Source: Candidatus Aminicenantota bacterium | GTDB lineage: Bacteria > Acidobacteriota > Aminicenantia > Aminicenantales > Saccharicenantaceae | Reading direction: 5' to 3' | Assembly: GCA_017999365.1 (NCBI GenBank) | Contig: JAGNLW010000001.1 | Location: 318,239-382,238 of the forward strand | DNA length: 64,000 bases | Made by a program: the position numbers and the translations under genes | The notes under the pieces: generated by a model | Seen by the model: the letters and a program-made list of their open reading frames with translations, nothing else | Databases searched by the model: none | Told to the model about the DNA's origin: nothing | Shown: positions 35,942 through 44,057 of the stretch, piece after piece | How positions within the stretch are numbered: position 1 is the first letter of the stretch | Layout of the letters: every line of letters begins with the position of its first letter

Positions 35942-38900
35942 TCAGAACGACCTCAGGAAGGCGCACCGGGTGATCTGGGGGACGCCCTCCCCGTCCTTGC
36001 GGACCTCGCCCCGGAGGAAACAGACCGGCGGCGTCCCGTAGACGGCGCAGCGGGTCTCTCCGATGCCCTGGAGCAGGCCCGTCTCGTCCTCGAACATGTA
36101 AAAATACTTTGCGCCGCCCGTCCCGACGCCGTAGCCGCCGCGCTCGTCCTCCGCCTCTTCCGGGCCTTCCCCGTCCCCGTCGCCGTTCCCGCCGCCCGGC
36201 CGGCCATATCCCCCGAAGCCCCCGGACCCGTCGCCGCCGTGCAGGGCGCCGTAGGTCACCCGCTGGCGGGCGTCGACGACCCGGACCAGGAGCTCGACCA
36301 GGGTCCCGGCGCGGTCCCCGAGGTCCTTGATCCGGAGCGGCGGCCGCTTGCCCTCGTAGAGATCGAGGTCGTCGCCCTCGGGCAGGAAGCCGAGCGACTC
36401 GAAGAGCATGCGCCGCTTCTCGCCCGCGGAGATGTCGGCGACCTCCTCCATGTGCTCGAGGCCCCGGAAGTAGCGCAGGACCTGGCGCGTCCGCCGCGGC
36501 TCGAGGGAGTCGAAGACGCCGGCCCGGATGAGGGCCAGGAGCTCGGCCTGGCCGGGTTTCGTCCGGGCCAGGAAGTCCTCGACCGAAAGGAAGTCGCCGC
36601 CGGCCGCCCGCTCGCCGAGGAGGCGGTCGATCGTCTTGAGGCCCAGCCCCTTGATCGAGGTCAGGCCGACGCGGATGGCCCCGGCCTCGACCTCGAAGCC
36701 GGCCCCGCTGCGGTTGGCGTCCGGGCCCAGGAAGCGGACGCCGCTGCGCTTGGCCTCGGCGACGTACTCGGGCAGGTCGTAGTAGCCGCCGCCGGCGTTG
36801 AGCACGGCCGCGAGATAGGGCACCGGGTGGTGGACCTTGAGGTAGACGGCCTGGTAGGCCATGGCCGCGTAGGAGGCGCTGTGGGCCTTGTTGAACGAGT
36901 AGGAGGAGAACTTCTCCATGGTCTTCCACAGCCGCTCGATCTCGGCGGCCGCGTAGCCGCGCTCGCCGGCCTCGCGAACGAACTTGGCCCGCAGGGCGGG
37001 GTCGCCGCCCCGCCCCTTGCGCAGGCTCCGGCGCAGGAGGTCGCCCTCCTCCGGAGGCATCCCGGCCGCCCGTTCGGCGACCTGCATGACCTGCTCCTCG
37101 TAGAGGAGGATGCCGCCGGTCTCGGGCAGGATGCGGGCCAGGAAGGGGTCGTCGCCCGGGGACATGTACCCTTGGTACGTGTCCCCGCCTCTCGCGGCCC
37201 CTCGCCCGTTCCGCCGGCGCAGGAGCGCCTCCTTCATGCCGCTCTCGGTCGGCCCCGGCCGGACCAGGGCCAGGGCCTGGGTGATCTCGTGGACGTCGGT
37301 CGGCTTCATCCGCCGCAGGAGGTTCATCATGGCCGGGCTCTCGACCTGGAAGCAGCCGACCGTCCGGGCCTTCCGCAGGGCGTCGTAGGTCGCGGCGTCG
37401 CCCTCGGGGAGCGTCCGGAGCCGGAGCCGGTCCTTGGTCTCCGAGACGGCCGCCAGGCCCCGGACCGAGAGGAGGTCGAGCTTGATGAGCCGCAGGTCCT
37501 CGACGGCGTCCTTGTCGAAGTGGGTCATGCGCAGGCCCTTGGCCGAGGTCTCGAGCGGCAGGCAGCGCTCGACGGGTCCCGGCGTCAGGATGACCCCGCC
37601 GACGTGGAGGGAGATCTCGCGGTAGACGTCCTGGAGCTCGGCGGCGAGCTTCCAGGCCTCGAGGCGGCCCGGCGCCGGAGCGGCCCGTCTCAGCCACGAC
37701 GGCTCGGCGAAGTACGGCACGCGCTTGGACTGGCCGCGGGCCTCGTCGGGCGGCGCGCCGAAGGCCCGGAGGGTCTCGTAGAGGGCCGACCGGCCGCCGA
37801 AGTCCTTGAGCGAGCAGACGTAGGCCGCGCCCGTCCGGCCGGAGCCGTAGCGCTCGAGGACGTAGGCCAGGACCTCGTCGCGGCGCCGCGAGTCGAAGTC
37901 GAGGTCGATGTCGGGCGGGTCGGGCCGGCCGCGGTTGAGGAAGCGCTCGAAGTAGAGATCGAAGGCCAAGGGGTTGACGTGGGACAGGCCCAGGAGCCAG
38001 CCCAGGAAGGACGAGGCCCCCGAGCCGCGCAGGTTGTGGAGGATGCCGCGGCGGCGGGCGAACTCGACGATGTCGTGGACGACGAGGAAGTAGGGGCCGA
38101 AGCCCGATTGCTCGACGGCGGCGAGCTCGCGGAGGGCCCGCTGGCGCTCCTTCCAGGTCAGGTCCCTGGCGGCCGCCAGGCGCTCCGCGACGACCTCGCG
38201 CAGCGAGCGCGGGAAGAGGTCGGCCGGGAGGTTGGGGACGAGGCCTTCGAAGGTGAACGCGCACTTCCCCGCGACCTCGGCCGTCCGGGCCAGGGCGTCC
38301 CTGGCGGCGTCGCCGAAGCGGCGCAGGGCCAGGGCCTCCTGGTCCGGGCCGAAGATCCGCACTTTCGCGAGGAGCCGGTCGCGCTCGGGCGGGTACGGGA
38401 CCTTCTTGTCGATGGCGTGGAGGAGGATGAGCCGCTCCGGGCCGGTCAGGTACTTGACCGGGTTGGCCCAGACGACGGGGAGGCCAGCGAACGGCGAGGA
38501 TGGGGACATGTACCCTTGGTACGTGTCCCCAGGATCTGCCGGCGAACGGGGACACGTACCAAGGGTACATGTCCCCGATATCCGCCGGAAGTTCGCGAAC
38601 TCCGCCCCGATGTAGAGGTCGCCCGGCGCGACCCGCTCCCGCAGCCCGGCCAGCGCCGCCGCCTCGTCCGGGTCCCCTTTCCCGTCCGGGATGTAGATGA
38701 CGACGAGGCCCGACGCGTCGCGGATCTCCTGCCCGTTGAAGATCTCCATGAGGTTCGGGTAGCCCTCGCGCGTCTTGACCAGGAAGACGAAGCGCCGGCC
38801 GCCGCGCTCGAGCTCGCAGCCGAAGAGGGGCCGGTATCCGCCCGGCGGCGCGACGCGCTTCCACTTGCCCCAGCCGTAGATGTTGCCGGCGTCGGCCAGG

Positions 38901-39007
38901 GCCGCGGCCGGGAGCCCCCGCGCGGCCGCCCAGCCCGAGGCCTCCTCGAGGGTGACGCTGCCCCGGCCCCGGCTGTACGCCGAATGGATGCGCAGCGGGA
39001 CGAACAT
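35942..39007 (-). CDS. dnaE2: DNA polymerase III alpha-like polymerase (DnaE2-type) carrying in-frame REP palindromes
   Basis: 1021 residues. Order: PHP domain (~1-200), polymerase palm with catalytic Asp366 and Asp368 (PDIDLDF) and Asp511 (IKLDLLSVRG), finger and HhH region, C-terminal OB-fold. Short length and place behind lexA and dinB fit the error-prone DnaE2 type. Three oddities: residues ~143-172 and ~602-619 are inserts encoded by 29-bp palindromes (DTYQGYMSP twice, GTCTLGTCP once), and residues ~923-966 are a Gly/acidic low-complexity stretch inside the OB-fold. The frame stays open throughout. Third gene of the SOS cassette, 19 bases after dinB. Confidence 0.88.
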   Translation of the reverse strand: MFVPLRIHSAYSRGRGSVTLEEASGWAAARGLPAAALADAGNIYGWGKWKRVAPPGGYRPLFGCELERGGRRFVFLVKTREGYPNLMEIFNGQEIRDASGLVVIYIPDGKGDPDEAAALAGLRERVAPGDLYIGAEFANFRRISGTCTLGTCPRSPADPGDTYQGYMSPSSPFAGLPVVWANPVKYLTGPERLILLHAIDKKVPYPPERDRLLAKVRIFGPDQEALALRRFGDAARDALARTAEVAGKCAFTFEGLVPNLPADLFPRSLREVVAERLAAARDLTWKERQRALRELAAVEQSGFGPYFLVVHDIVEFARRRGILHNLRGSGASSFLGWLLGLSHVNPLAFDLYFERFLNRGRPDPPDIDLDFDSRRRDEVLAYVLERYGSGRTGAAYVCSLKDFGGRSALYETLRAFGAPPDEARGQSKRVPYFAEPSWLRRAAPAPGRLEAWKLAAELQDVYREISLHVGGVILTPGPVERCLPLETSAKGLRMTHFDKDAVEDLRLIKLDLLSVRGLAAVSETKDRLRLRTLPEGDAATYDALRKARTVGCFQVESPAMMNLLRRMKPTDVHEITQALALVRPGPTESGMKEALLRRRNGRGAARGGDTYQGYMSPGDDPFLARILPETGGILLYEEQVMQVAERAAGMPPEEGDLLRRSLRKGRGGDPALRAKFVREAGERGYAAAEIERLWKTMEKFSSYSFNKAHSASYAAMAYQAVYLKVHHPVPYLAAVLNAGGGYYDLPEYVAEAKRSGVRFLGPDANRSGAGFEVEAGAIRVGLTSIKGLGLKTIDRLLGERAAGGDFLSVEDFLARTKPGQAELLALIRAGVFDSLEPRRTRQVLRYFRGLEHMEEVADISAGEKRRMLFESLGFLPEGDDLDLYEGKRPPLRIKDLGDRAGTLVELLVRVVDARQRVTYGALHGGDGSGGFGGYGRPGGGNGDGDGEGPEEAEDERGGYGVGTGGAKYFYMFEDETGLLQGIGETRCAVYGTPPVCFLRGEVRKDGEGVPQITRCAFLRSF
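36110..36241 (-). other. low-complexity Gly/Asp/Glu insert in the OB-fold of the dnaE-like gene
   Basis: About 44 codons rich in Gly, Asp and Glu separate RVTYGAL from KYFYMFEDETGLLQ, two parts that are adjacent strands in ordinary DnaE OB-folds. It is probably a disordered loop; codon composition is simple-sequence-like. Confidence 0.6.
37158..37186. repeat. 29-bp palindrome, copy 1, inside the dnaE-like gene
   Basis: Arms GGGGACATGTACC and GGTACGTGTCCCC around CTT, one mismatch between arms. Read on the coding strand it gives DTYQGYMSP, between the conserved GMKEALLRRRNG and DPFLARIL segments. Confidence 0.85.
38502..38530. repeat. 29-bp palindrome, copy 2, inside the dnaE-like gene
   Basis: Identical in sequence and orientation to copy 1 at 37158. 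It encodes DTYQGYMSP in the PHP domain. Together with copy 3 it forms an inverted pair 17 bases apart, the layout of a REPIN. Confidence 0.85.
38548..38576. repeat. 29-bp palindrome, copy 3, inverted
   Basis: Exact reverse complement of copies 1 and 2. Because it is inverted and in another phase it encodes GTCTLGTCP. The frame is restored by the flanking bases. Confidence 0.85.
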
Positions 39008-39026
39008 GGCGCGCGCCTCTCCCCTC

Positions 39027-40265
39027 TCACTTCGTCAGGGACGCGGTCTTGAGGACGTAGCCCCGCCGCGGGTCGGCGGCGTAGACGGCGTCGAGCATCC
39101 TCTCCCGCGCCGTCAGCACCGAGCCGAAGCCGTACTTGTCGCGGACCCGGTCGATGGCCCCGCCCAGGCGCTCCGGCCGCTCCGAGTAGGGCTCGAACAG
39201 GGCCAGCGGCCGGATCCGGACCAGCTCGGCGGCCTTGACCCCGACCAGGCGCAGGGCCAGCCGCGTGCCGGTGAAGAGCTCGAGGAAGAGCTCCTCGGCC
39301 ACCTTGTAGATCCCGGCCGTGTCCTGGAGGGGCGACAGGAGCAGGCGCCGCTTGATCTCGGTCTTGAAGTCGGCCGTGCGGGCCTTGACCTCGACGACGT
39401 GGGCGTAGAGCCGGTCCCGGCGCAGGGCCAGGGTCAGCCGGTCGCAGAGATAGGCCAGGTGGGCCAGGAGCAGGCGCTTGTCCCAGAGGTCCTCGAGGAA
39501 GGTCGTCTCCCGCGACACGGACTTGGGCAGGGTCCGCGAGACGAGCGGCCGGCTGTCGAGGCCGCGCGACTGGAGGTAGATGTCGTCGCCGCCCGAGCCG
39601 AAGAGCGTGTGCAGGGTCGCCCGCGGCAGGTCCCAGAGCTGGCCGATCTTGTGGATGTTCATCAGCCGCAGGACGACCTGGCCCTTGGGCCCGATGCCGG
39701 GCAGGGCCTCGATGCCGAGGTCGCGGAGGTAGGCCGCCTCCTCGCCCTCGCGGATCTCGAAGAAGCCGGCCGGCTTGGCCCGGCCCGTGGCCAGCTTGGC
39801 CAGGACCTTGTTCGGGGCCGCGCCGACCGAGACGGTGATGCCGATCTCGCGCTCGACCCGCCGCTTGATCTCGCGGGCCGCCTCCGGGAACGACGGGTAG
39901 AGGCGGCCGCAGCGGGTCAGCTCCAGGTAGGCCTCGTCGAGCGAGGCCTCCTCGACGTCGGGCGTCGCGGCGTGCAGGACCCGGAAGAAGCGCTCCGAGA
40001 AGGACTCGTAGACGTGGTAGTTGCCGCGGACGAAGACGCCCTGGGGGCAGAGCCGGTAGCACTCGCGAAGCGGCATCCCGGAGTGGACGCCGAACTTGCG
40101 GGCCTCGTAGGAGCAGGTCGAGGCCACGCCCCGCTCGTGGGGCAGGCCGCCGACGATGACCGGCTTGCCGGCCAGGGACGGGTCGAGCAGGACCTCGACG
40201 GCGGCGAAGAAGGCGTCGATGTCGACGTGGACGATGTAGCGCCGGCCGTTGGTCGACAGGGACAC
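39027..40265 (-). CDS. dinB: Y-family DNA polymerase (DinB/Pol IV type)
   Basis: 412 residues, GTG start behind AGGAGGAGAG. Asp15 in HVDIDAFFAAVE and Asp110-Glu111 in EASLDEAYLE are the metal-binding residues, at the same 95-residue spacing as in E. coli DinB. Then the thumb HhH (ALPGIGPKG) and the little finger. The catalytic residues are intact, so this is an active translesion polymerase, not the inactive ImuB that normally sits in such cassettes. A C-terminal beta-clamp motif was not clearly seen. Middle gene between lexA and the dnaE-like gene. Confidence 0.9.
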   Translation of the reverse strand: MSLSTNGRRYIVHVDIDAFFAAVEVLLDPSLAGKPVIVGGLPHERGVASTCSYEARKFGVHSGMPLRECYRLCPQGVFVRGNYHVYESFSERFFRVLHAATPDVEEASLDEAYLELTRCGRLYPSFPEAAREIKRRVEREIGITVSVGAAPNKVLAKLATGRAKPAGFFEIREGEEAAYLRDLGIEALPGIGPKGQVVLRLMNIHKIGQLWDLPRATLHTLFGSGGDDIYLQSRGLDSRPLVSRTLPKSVSRETTFLEDLWDKRLLLAHLAYLCDRLTLALRRDRLYAHVVEVKARTADFKTEIKRRLLLSPLQDTAGIYKVAEELFLELFTGTRLALRLVGVKAAELVRIRPLALFEPYSERPERLGGAIDRVRDKYGFGSVLTARERMLDAVYAADPRRGYVLKTASLTK

Positions 40266-40291
40266 CTCTCCTCCTTTCTTCGGCGCGATCC

Positions 40292-40305
40292 GTTCTCTTG
40301 TTCTC
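40292..40305. promoter_or_regulatory. GTTCTC direct repeat upstream of dinB
   Basis: GTTCTC occurs twice with period 8; the second sits in TTGTTCTCCC, one base different from TTGTTCACCC at the lexA start. A possible LexA site between lexA and dinB. Confidence 0.3.
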
Positions 40306-40346
40306 CCCTTCCGCGAAGGGGACGCGATATCGGGGGTCTCCCCCGT

Positions 40347-40964
40347 TCAGTACTTGCGCATGACGCCGATGACCCGCCCCAGGATCTTGGCCGAGGGCGC
40401 CGCGATCGGCTGGAAGGCCGGGTTCTCCGGGACCAGGGTGACCTGGCCGTTGTCCCGCCGCAGCCGCTTGAGCGTGACCGAGCCGTCGTCGAGCATGGCC
40501 ACGACCATCTCGCCCGAGTTGGCCAGGTCGGTCCGCTCGAGCAGGACGTGGTCGCCGTCGTCGATGTAGGCGTCGATCATGCTCTTGCCGTCGACCCGGA
40601 TGCAGAAGACGTTGCCCCGGCGCCGGCCGACCATCCAGGACGGGACGTCCATGGCCTCGCCCGTCGTGTCGAACGACTCGCGCGGCCCGCCGGCCGGGAC
40701 GAGCCCGGCGACCGGGACGCGGACCGGGCTGTCGACGAGGGCGGGCCAGCCCGCCACCCGGATCCCGCCGTCCGCGCGGCTGATGTAGCCCTTGCGCTCC
40801 AGGCTCTGGAGGTGCTTGAGGACGGCCGAGGGGTTGGGCAGGCCGAGGGCCGCGCCCAGCTGGCGGATGGTCGGGCCGTAGCCGTGGCCGAGGATGAAGT
40901 CCTCGACGGCCTTGAGGACCTTGGCCTGCCGCAGGGTCAGTTCCCGTCTCAACGTGTTTACCAT
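40347..40964 (-). CDS. lexA: LexA repressor
   Basis: 205 residues from the ATG at 40964, preceded by AAAGGG at good spacing; a GTG at 40973 adds three residues but would start almost at the transcription start. Winged HTH N-terminus (TLRQAKVLKAVEDFILGHGYGPTIRQLGAALGL); self-cleavage site Ala86-Gly87; catalytic Ser128 (DGKSMI) and Lys166 (VTLKRL). It represses the SOS genes until RecA triggers cleavage. First gene of lexA-dinB-dnaE; its own promoter carries a direct repeat likely bound by the protein. Confidence 0.93.
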   Translation of the reverse strand: MVNTLRRELTLRQAKVLKAVEDFILGHGYGPTIRQLGAALGLPNPSAVLKHLQSLERKGYISRADGGIRVAGWPALVDSPVRVPVAGLVPAGGPRESFDTTGEAMDVPSWMVGRRRGNVFCIRVDGKSMIDAYIDDGDHVLLERTDLANSGEMVVAMLDDGSVTLKRLRRDNGQVTLVPENPAFQPIAAPSAKILGRVIGVMRKY

Positions 40965-40974
40965 TTTGTTCACC
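40955..40974. promoter_or_regulatory. TGTTYACC direct repeat at the lexA start, putative LexA operator
   Basis: On the plus strand TGTTTACC and TGTTCACC, 12 bases apart start to start. They cover the transcription start, ribosome site and ATG of lexA. A direct repeat, as in alphaproteobacterial SOS boxes, rather than the E. coli-type palindrome. Confidence 0.5.
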
Positions 40975-40980
40975 CTTTAC

Positions 40981-41009
40981 AGGATAAGACCACGGCAGGC
41001 GTTTGTCAA
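40981..41009 (-). promoter_or_regulatory. promoter of the lexA-dinB-dnaE cassette
   Basis: On the minus strand TTGACA-17-TATCCT, a strong consensus, ending 16 bases before the ATG at 40964. Confidence 0.7.
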
Positions 41010-41028
41010 GGGAAAAATCGAAGCCGGT

Positions 41029-42105
41029 TCAGAGCGCTTCGGCGGCCTTGGCGATCGCCTCCAGCATCGGGGCGAGCTTGGCGAAATCGCCGGCGCCGCG
41101 CCCTTGGTCCGGCACGTTGAACAGGCCGACCAGGATGGCGCTGCCGCCGACCGAACGGCCGACCACCCGCTCCCATTTCCCGTCGACGACCAGGGTCGGG
41201 CCGGCCGTCCAGCCCGTGGGGACATTCGACGGAGGGGCGTCGTAGCGCTTTTCGGTCGTGATGCCGTCGAAGACCTCCTGGCAGGTCATCCCGGGTATGC
41301 GCATGATCTCGATGTTCGCTTCGTTCATGGCGGGGGCCATGATCTCGAGCCAGTCCACGGCGTCCTCCTCGCCGGGGGCGCGCACCAGCCAGACGAAGCC
41401 GTCATCGGGCAGGGCGAGCGTCAGGCCGCTCTTCGCCAGCTTGACCGTCCGCACGGGCGCGACGTCGCCCCGGTCACGGACCTCGGGCCGGTGTCGCGGT
41501 TTGACGGCCGCCCAGGCGTCCTGTTGCCAGGCGAGGGCGACGCGCTCGACCACGGGAGCCTTCGCCAGGGCGGCGACGAGGGTTTCCCGCGCGGTCCCCA
41601 GCGGCATGTCGATGAAGAACCGGTAGATCAGGAGGTCTTTCCGCCCGTCGCGGTGGGCGCACATGACGACGGCCGGGACTTTGCCGAGATCCCCGTCGAA
41701 TTCGAACGTGCCGCCGCGCAGGCACCAGTGGATGCCGAAGAGATCGCGTTCCTCGCTCCAGGCGTCGGCCAACTCGGCCTGGGCTACGGTGGCCCGGCAG
41801 TCCCCGGCATTGAAATAACCGACCTGCACCCAGCATCCGGCGACGAGCTTATCCTTGATCTTCTCGTCGATGACGTCGCGGCCGTCGAAGACCGTTCCGT
41901 TATTGGAGAGCGCGTAACTGGAGGCCAGGCTCCAGGTGAAGCCGTCGCGGGTGTCAGCCGGGAGTTCGATGGCGAGTCCGGTGATGGGCAGGACGACGGC
42001 GCCGGACTTGACGGTGATCGGCTCCCCGCTCATCAGGGCGATGCCGGTGAGCGAGACCGCGGCCAGGGCCAGAACGAGCGCGACTCGAATGCGAAGCGAC
42101 GACAT
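41029..42105 (-). CDS. exported protein of unknown function
   Basis: 358 residues, ATG behind AGGAGGTC. Signal peptide SSLRIRVALVLALAAVSLTGIALM. The rest is soluble, mixed alpha/beta, with repeated sub-patterns such as GLAIELPADTRDGFTWSLASSYAL and GLTLALPDDGFVWLVRAP, suggesting two similar halves (~35-190 and ~205-358). No family recognised. It ends 20 bases before the lexA -35 box, in the same direction, but lexA has its own promoter. Confidence 0.7.
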   Translation of the reverse strand: MSSLRIRVALVLALAAVSLTGIALMSGEPITVKSGAVVLPITGLAIELPADTRDGFTWSLASSYALSNNGTVFDGRDVIDEKIKDKLVAGCWVQVGYFNAGDCRATVAQAELADAWSEERDLFGIHWCLRGGTFEFDGDLGKVPAVVMCAHRDGRKDLLIYRFFIDMPLGTARETLVAALAKAPVVERVALAWQQDAWAAVKPRHRPEVRDRGDVAPVRTVKLAKSGLTLALPDDGFVWLVRAPGEEDAVDWLEIMAPAMNEANIEIMRIPGMTCQEVFDGITTEKRYDAPPSNVPTGWTAGPTLVVDGKWERVVGRSVGGSAILVGLFNVPDQGRGAGDFAKLAPMLEAIAKAAEAL

Positions 42106-42198
42106 GGCGACCTCCTGTTTCGGGAGGGGCATTCTATGGATAGTCGTCCCGATTGTCAACGACCCGGCTGGCAGGCGGACGATGTCTGTGGATCCCTC

Positions 42199-43389
42199 TC
42201 AGTCCATCGTCCAGTGCAGGGAAAAGACGAGGACCTCAGGGAATCCGCTGGGCTTCTCCCGGACACAATACAGGCGGCCGTTCTTGATGACGATATCCCG
42301 CAGGGGGGGGCCGAGTTCGAGCGTCTGATACCCCAAGGACGTTCGCATGATGCGGTCGCCACTCGGCGAGAATATGTCACAAGTGTTGGCTCCTGCGGCG
42401 GGATTCTTCCCATGCCCGACGACATAGAGACGCTCGCGATCATCCGCATAAAGGGCCAGAAAAGGCGGAAATGTTTTCGGGAAGGCCAGGTTCCTCCGAT
42501 AGGGATGGTCGGGAGGGAGCGGGCCGAGGAACTCTTCGCGGAAGCCGCGAGGGATATCGACCGCCGGATAGTCCGCCAAGATCCTGCGGATCAAACGGCC
42601 TGCCAAGTCGTAGACCTCGATCTCCCGGGAAGAAGCCATGGAGGTCAGGAAGATCGACGTTCGAGACGCCGCGACCACGGGAAAGTCGGTGAAGATGGTC
42701 TTGAGGTCAGTCTCTTCCGGGATAGGGTACGCACGGAGCTCGCGCCATTCGTTGAAGTCGGGCCCGAACAGGCCGACGCTGATCTTGAGCATATCCAGGG
42801 TTCGGGGATCCACCCGGATGTGGGTGACGAGATAATCCCCATTGGCGAGGAGCACGAATCCATGAGGCAGAGGGAAGAAAAGGGCCGGCAGGTCCGCCGT
42901 ACGAAGCACGGTCCCCTCCGCATCGAAGAATAGGACCTTCCGGCTGCCCATGCTGACGACGGGGATCTCTTCCTTTCCATTCAGTCGCATGAAGCGAGGA
43001 TTCTGGACTTCCCCGGGCCCCTGGCCGATGGGACAGAACGAACGCTCGAAACGGCCGCGGCTATCGAATTCGAATACCGTGTTCCCCGAGGTCGCATAAC
43101 GCCTGTAGATGAAGATACGGCCTCGCGAGTCCGCGTCGAGGTTCTCGATGTCGGTCAGGCCGGTCGCCGCGACCGCTTCGTCTTCCAGGTCGATCCGAAA
43201 CTCCTCGCGCAGGGTCAGCGCTCTGGGCTCTGCTTTGACCGCGTAGATCCCGGTCCCGTTCTCGACCGATTCGACGCCGTCCTGGATCGTCCGGCCGGCG
43301 CGATGCCCGTCCTTCCCGCAGGCGATCATAACAGCGACCGCCAGGACCGAGAGGCCCGTTTTGAAAGGACGATCATTCTCCGAGAGCAA
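42199..43389 (-). CDS. six-bladed beta-propeller lipoprotein
   Basis: 396 residues. N-terminus VLAVAVMIACGKDG is a lipobox. The body has NHL/6-bladed-propeller repeats: IENLDADSRGRIFIYRRYATSGNTVFEFDSRGRFERSF, then GPGEVQNPRFM, then ANGDYLVTH and ADDRERLYVVGHG. Such proteins sit on the outer or inner membrane and bind partners or glycans; role unknown. Codon use is visibly less GC-biased than in most of the window. It overlaps the pRiA4b-type gene by 17 bases and is probably transcribed with it. Confidence 0.75.
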   Translation of the reverse strand: MLSENDRPFKTGLSVLAVAVMIACGKDGHRAGRTIQDGVESVENGTGIYAVKAEPRALTLREEFRIDLEDEAVAATGLTDIENLDADSRGRIFIYRRYATSGNTVFEFDSRGRFERSFCPIGQGPGEVQNPRFMRLNGKEEIPVVSMGSRKVLFFDAEGTVLRTADLPALFFPLPHGFVLLANGDYLVTHIRVDPRTLDMLKISVGLFGPDFNEWRELRAYPIPEETDLKTIFTDFPVVAASRTSIFLTSMASSREIEVYDLAGRLIRRILADYPAVDIPRGFREEFLGPLPPDHPYRRNLAFPKTFPPFLALYADDRERLYVVGHGKNPAAGANTCDIFSPSGDRIMRTSLGYQTLELGPPLRDIVIKNGRLYCVREKPSGFPEVLVFSLHWTMD

Positions 43390-44002
43390 GCTTCAATCTC
43401 CGCAGCGGGCTCCAGAACTTGATCCTCGTCGGGTCGAAGCGATCCGGCCGCCAGCGGCCCAACCAATCCAGTAGCCCTTCGGAATTATCGCTTTCTCTAA
43501 GGGCTTTGACACAGTCGTAATACCCCGGGATCCCTCCACAATCCTCAGGCGGGCCCGCGAGTTCGCCCGCCACACAAGTCGGGTACTTTTTGCCCCGTTC
43601 CCTGGGATGGCTCCCCTCAAAAAGGACGTCATGCTGCCAGTCATCGCCGTAATCGTAGGTATAAAGTGCCCGGTCCCCCGGCTCCTTGATGAAATCCGCC
43701 ACGGCCACTTCGGTCGTAAGGAGCGGCGCTTCTTCTTCGAGGTCATCGAGCGCAAATGGAGATTCTATCCGAATGCCCAAGCAAGCCCGCCGCAGGGGCC
43801 GGATCTTGAAGTCGTGCAAGTGAGAGTCCAACCAGCCCATGGCGTCCTGGATCGCAACGTGCAGTTCGTAGAACGTATAGTATTCCGGCACTTGGATCCT
43901 CCTCCAAACCGGAGGATCGGTCTCGAGAAGGGTGATCTTGAACTGCCGGACGAACTGATAAGGTCTTCTCTGAGGCAAGGTGATGGAGATCTCCTTGACC
44001 AT
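43373..44002 (-). CDS. plasmid pRiA4b ORF-3 family protein
   Basis: 209 residues. YQFVRQFKITLLETDPPVWRRIQVPEYYTFYELHVAIQDAMGWLDSHLHDF is the family's defining N-terminal block, followed by YTYDYGDDWQHDVLFEG and CVAGELAGPPEDCGGIPGYYD. The family is widespread, often found near mobile elements; function unknown. I use the ATG at 44002, since the longer frame would overlap the neighbouring toxin gene. Lower GC bias than its surroundings suggests acquisition. Confidence 0.82.
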   Translation of the reverse strand: MVKEISITLPQRRPYQFVRQFKITLLETDPPVWRRIQVPEYYTFYELHVAIQDAMGWLDSHLHDFKIRPLRRACLGIRIESPFALDDLEEEAPLLTTEVAVADFIKEPGDRALYTYDYGDDWQHDVLFEGSHPRERGKKYPTCVAGELAGPPEDCGGIPGYYDCVKALRESDNSEGLLDWLGRWRPDRFDPTRIKFWSPLRRLKLALGE

Positions 44003-44057
44003 TGTGGCCGACCTGAACCGATATTGACCAAAGGTCTGCTTTCTGTCAAAATCATGC

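Noticed and set aside
37158..38576. Treating the palindromes in the dnaE-like gene as a frameshift or pseudogene mark
   Set aside because: The frame is open from 39007 to 35942 and conserved motifs continue in the same frame after each insert.
35900..39052. Very long open frames antisense to the dnaE-like gene (about 1050 codons on the plus strand), and similar ones opposite the tricorn-like, kinase and isocitrate dehydrogenase genes
   Set aside because: They mirror the codon structure of the real genes in a GC-rich genome, have no recognisable domains or ribosome sites, and are Ala/Gly/Arg/Pro-rich.
39027..40265. Reading the Y-family gene as imuB
   Set aside because: The catalytic Asp15 and Asp110-Glu111 are present at DinB spacing; ImuB lacks them.
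40305..40321. CCCCTTC/GAAGGGG hairpin between lexA and dinB as a terminator
   Set aside because: There is no T-run, and dinB would be separated from its only strong promoter; attenuation cannot be judged from sequence.
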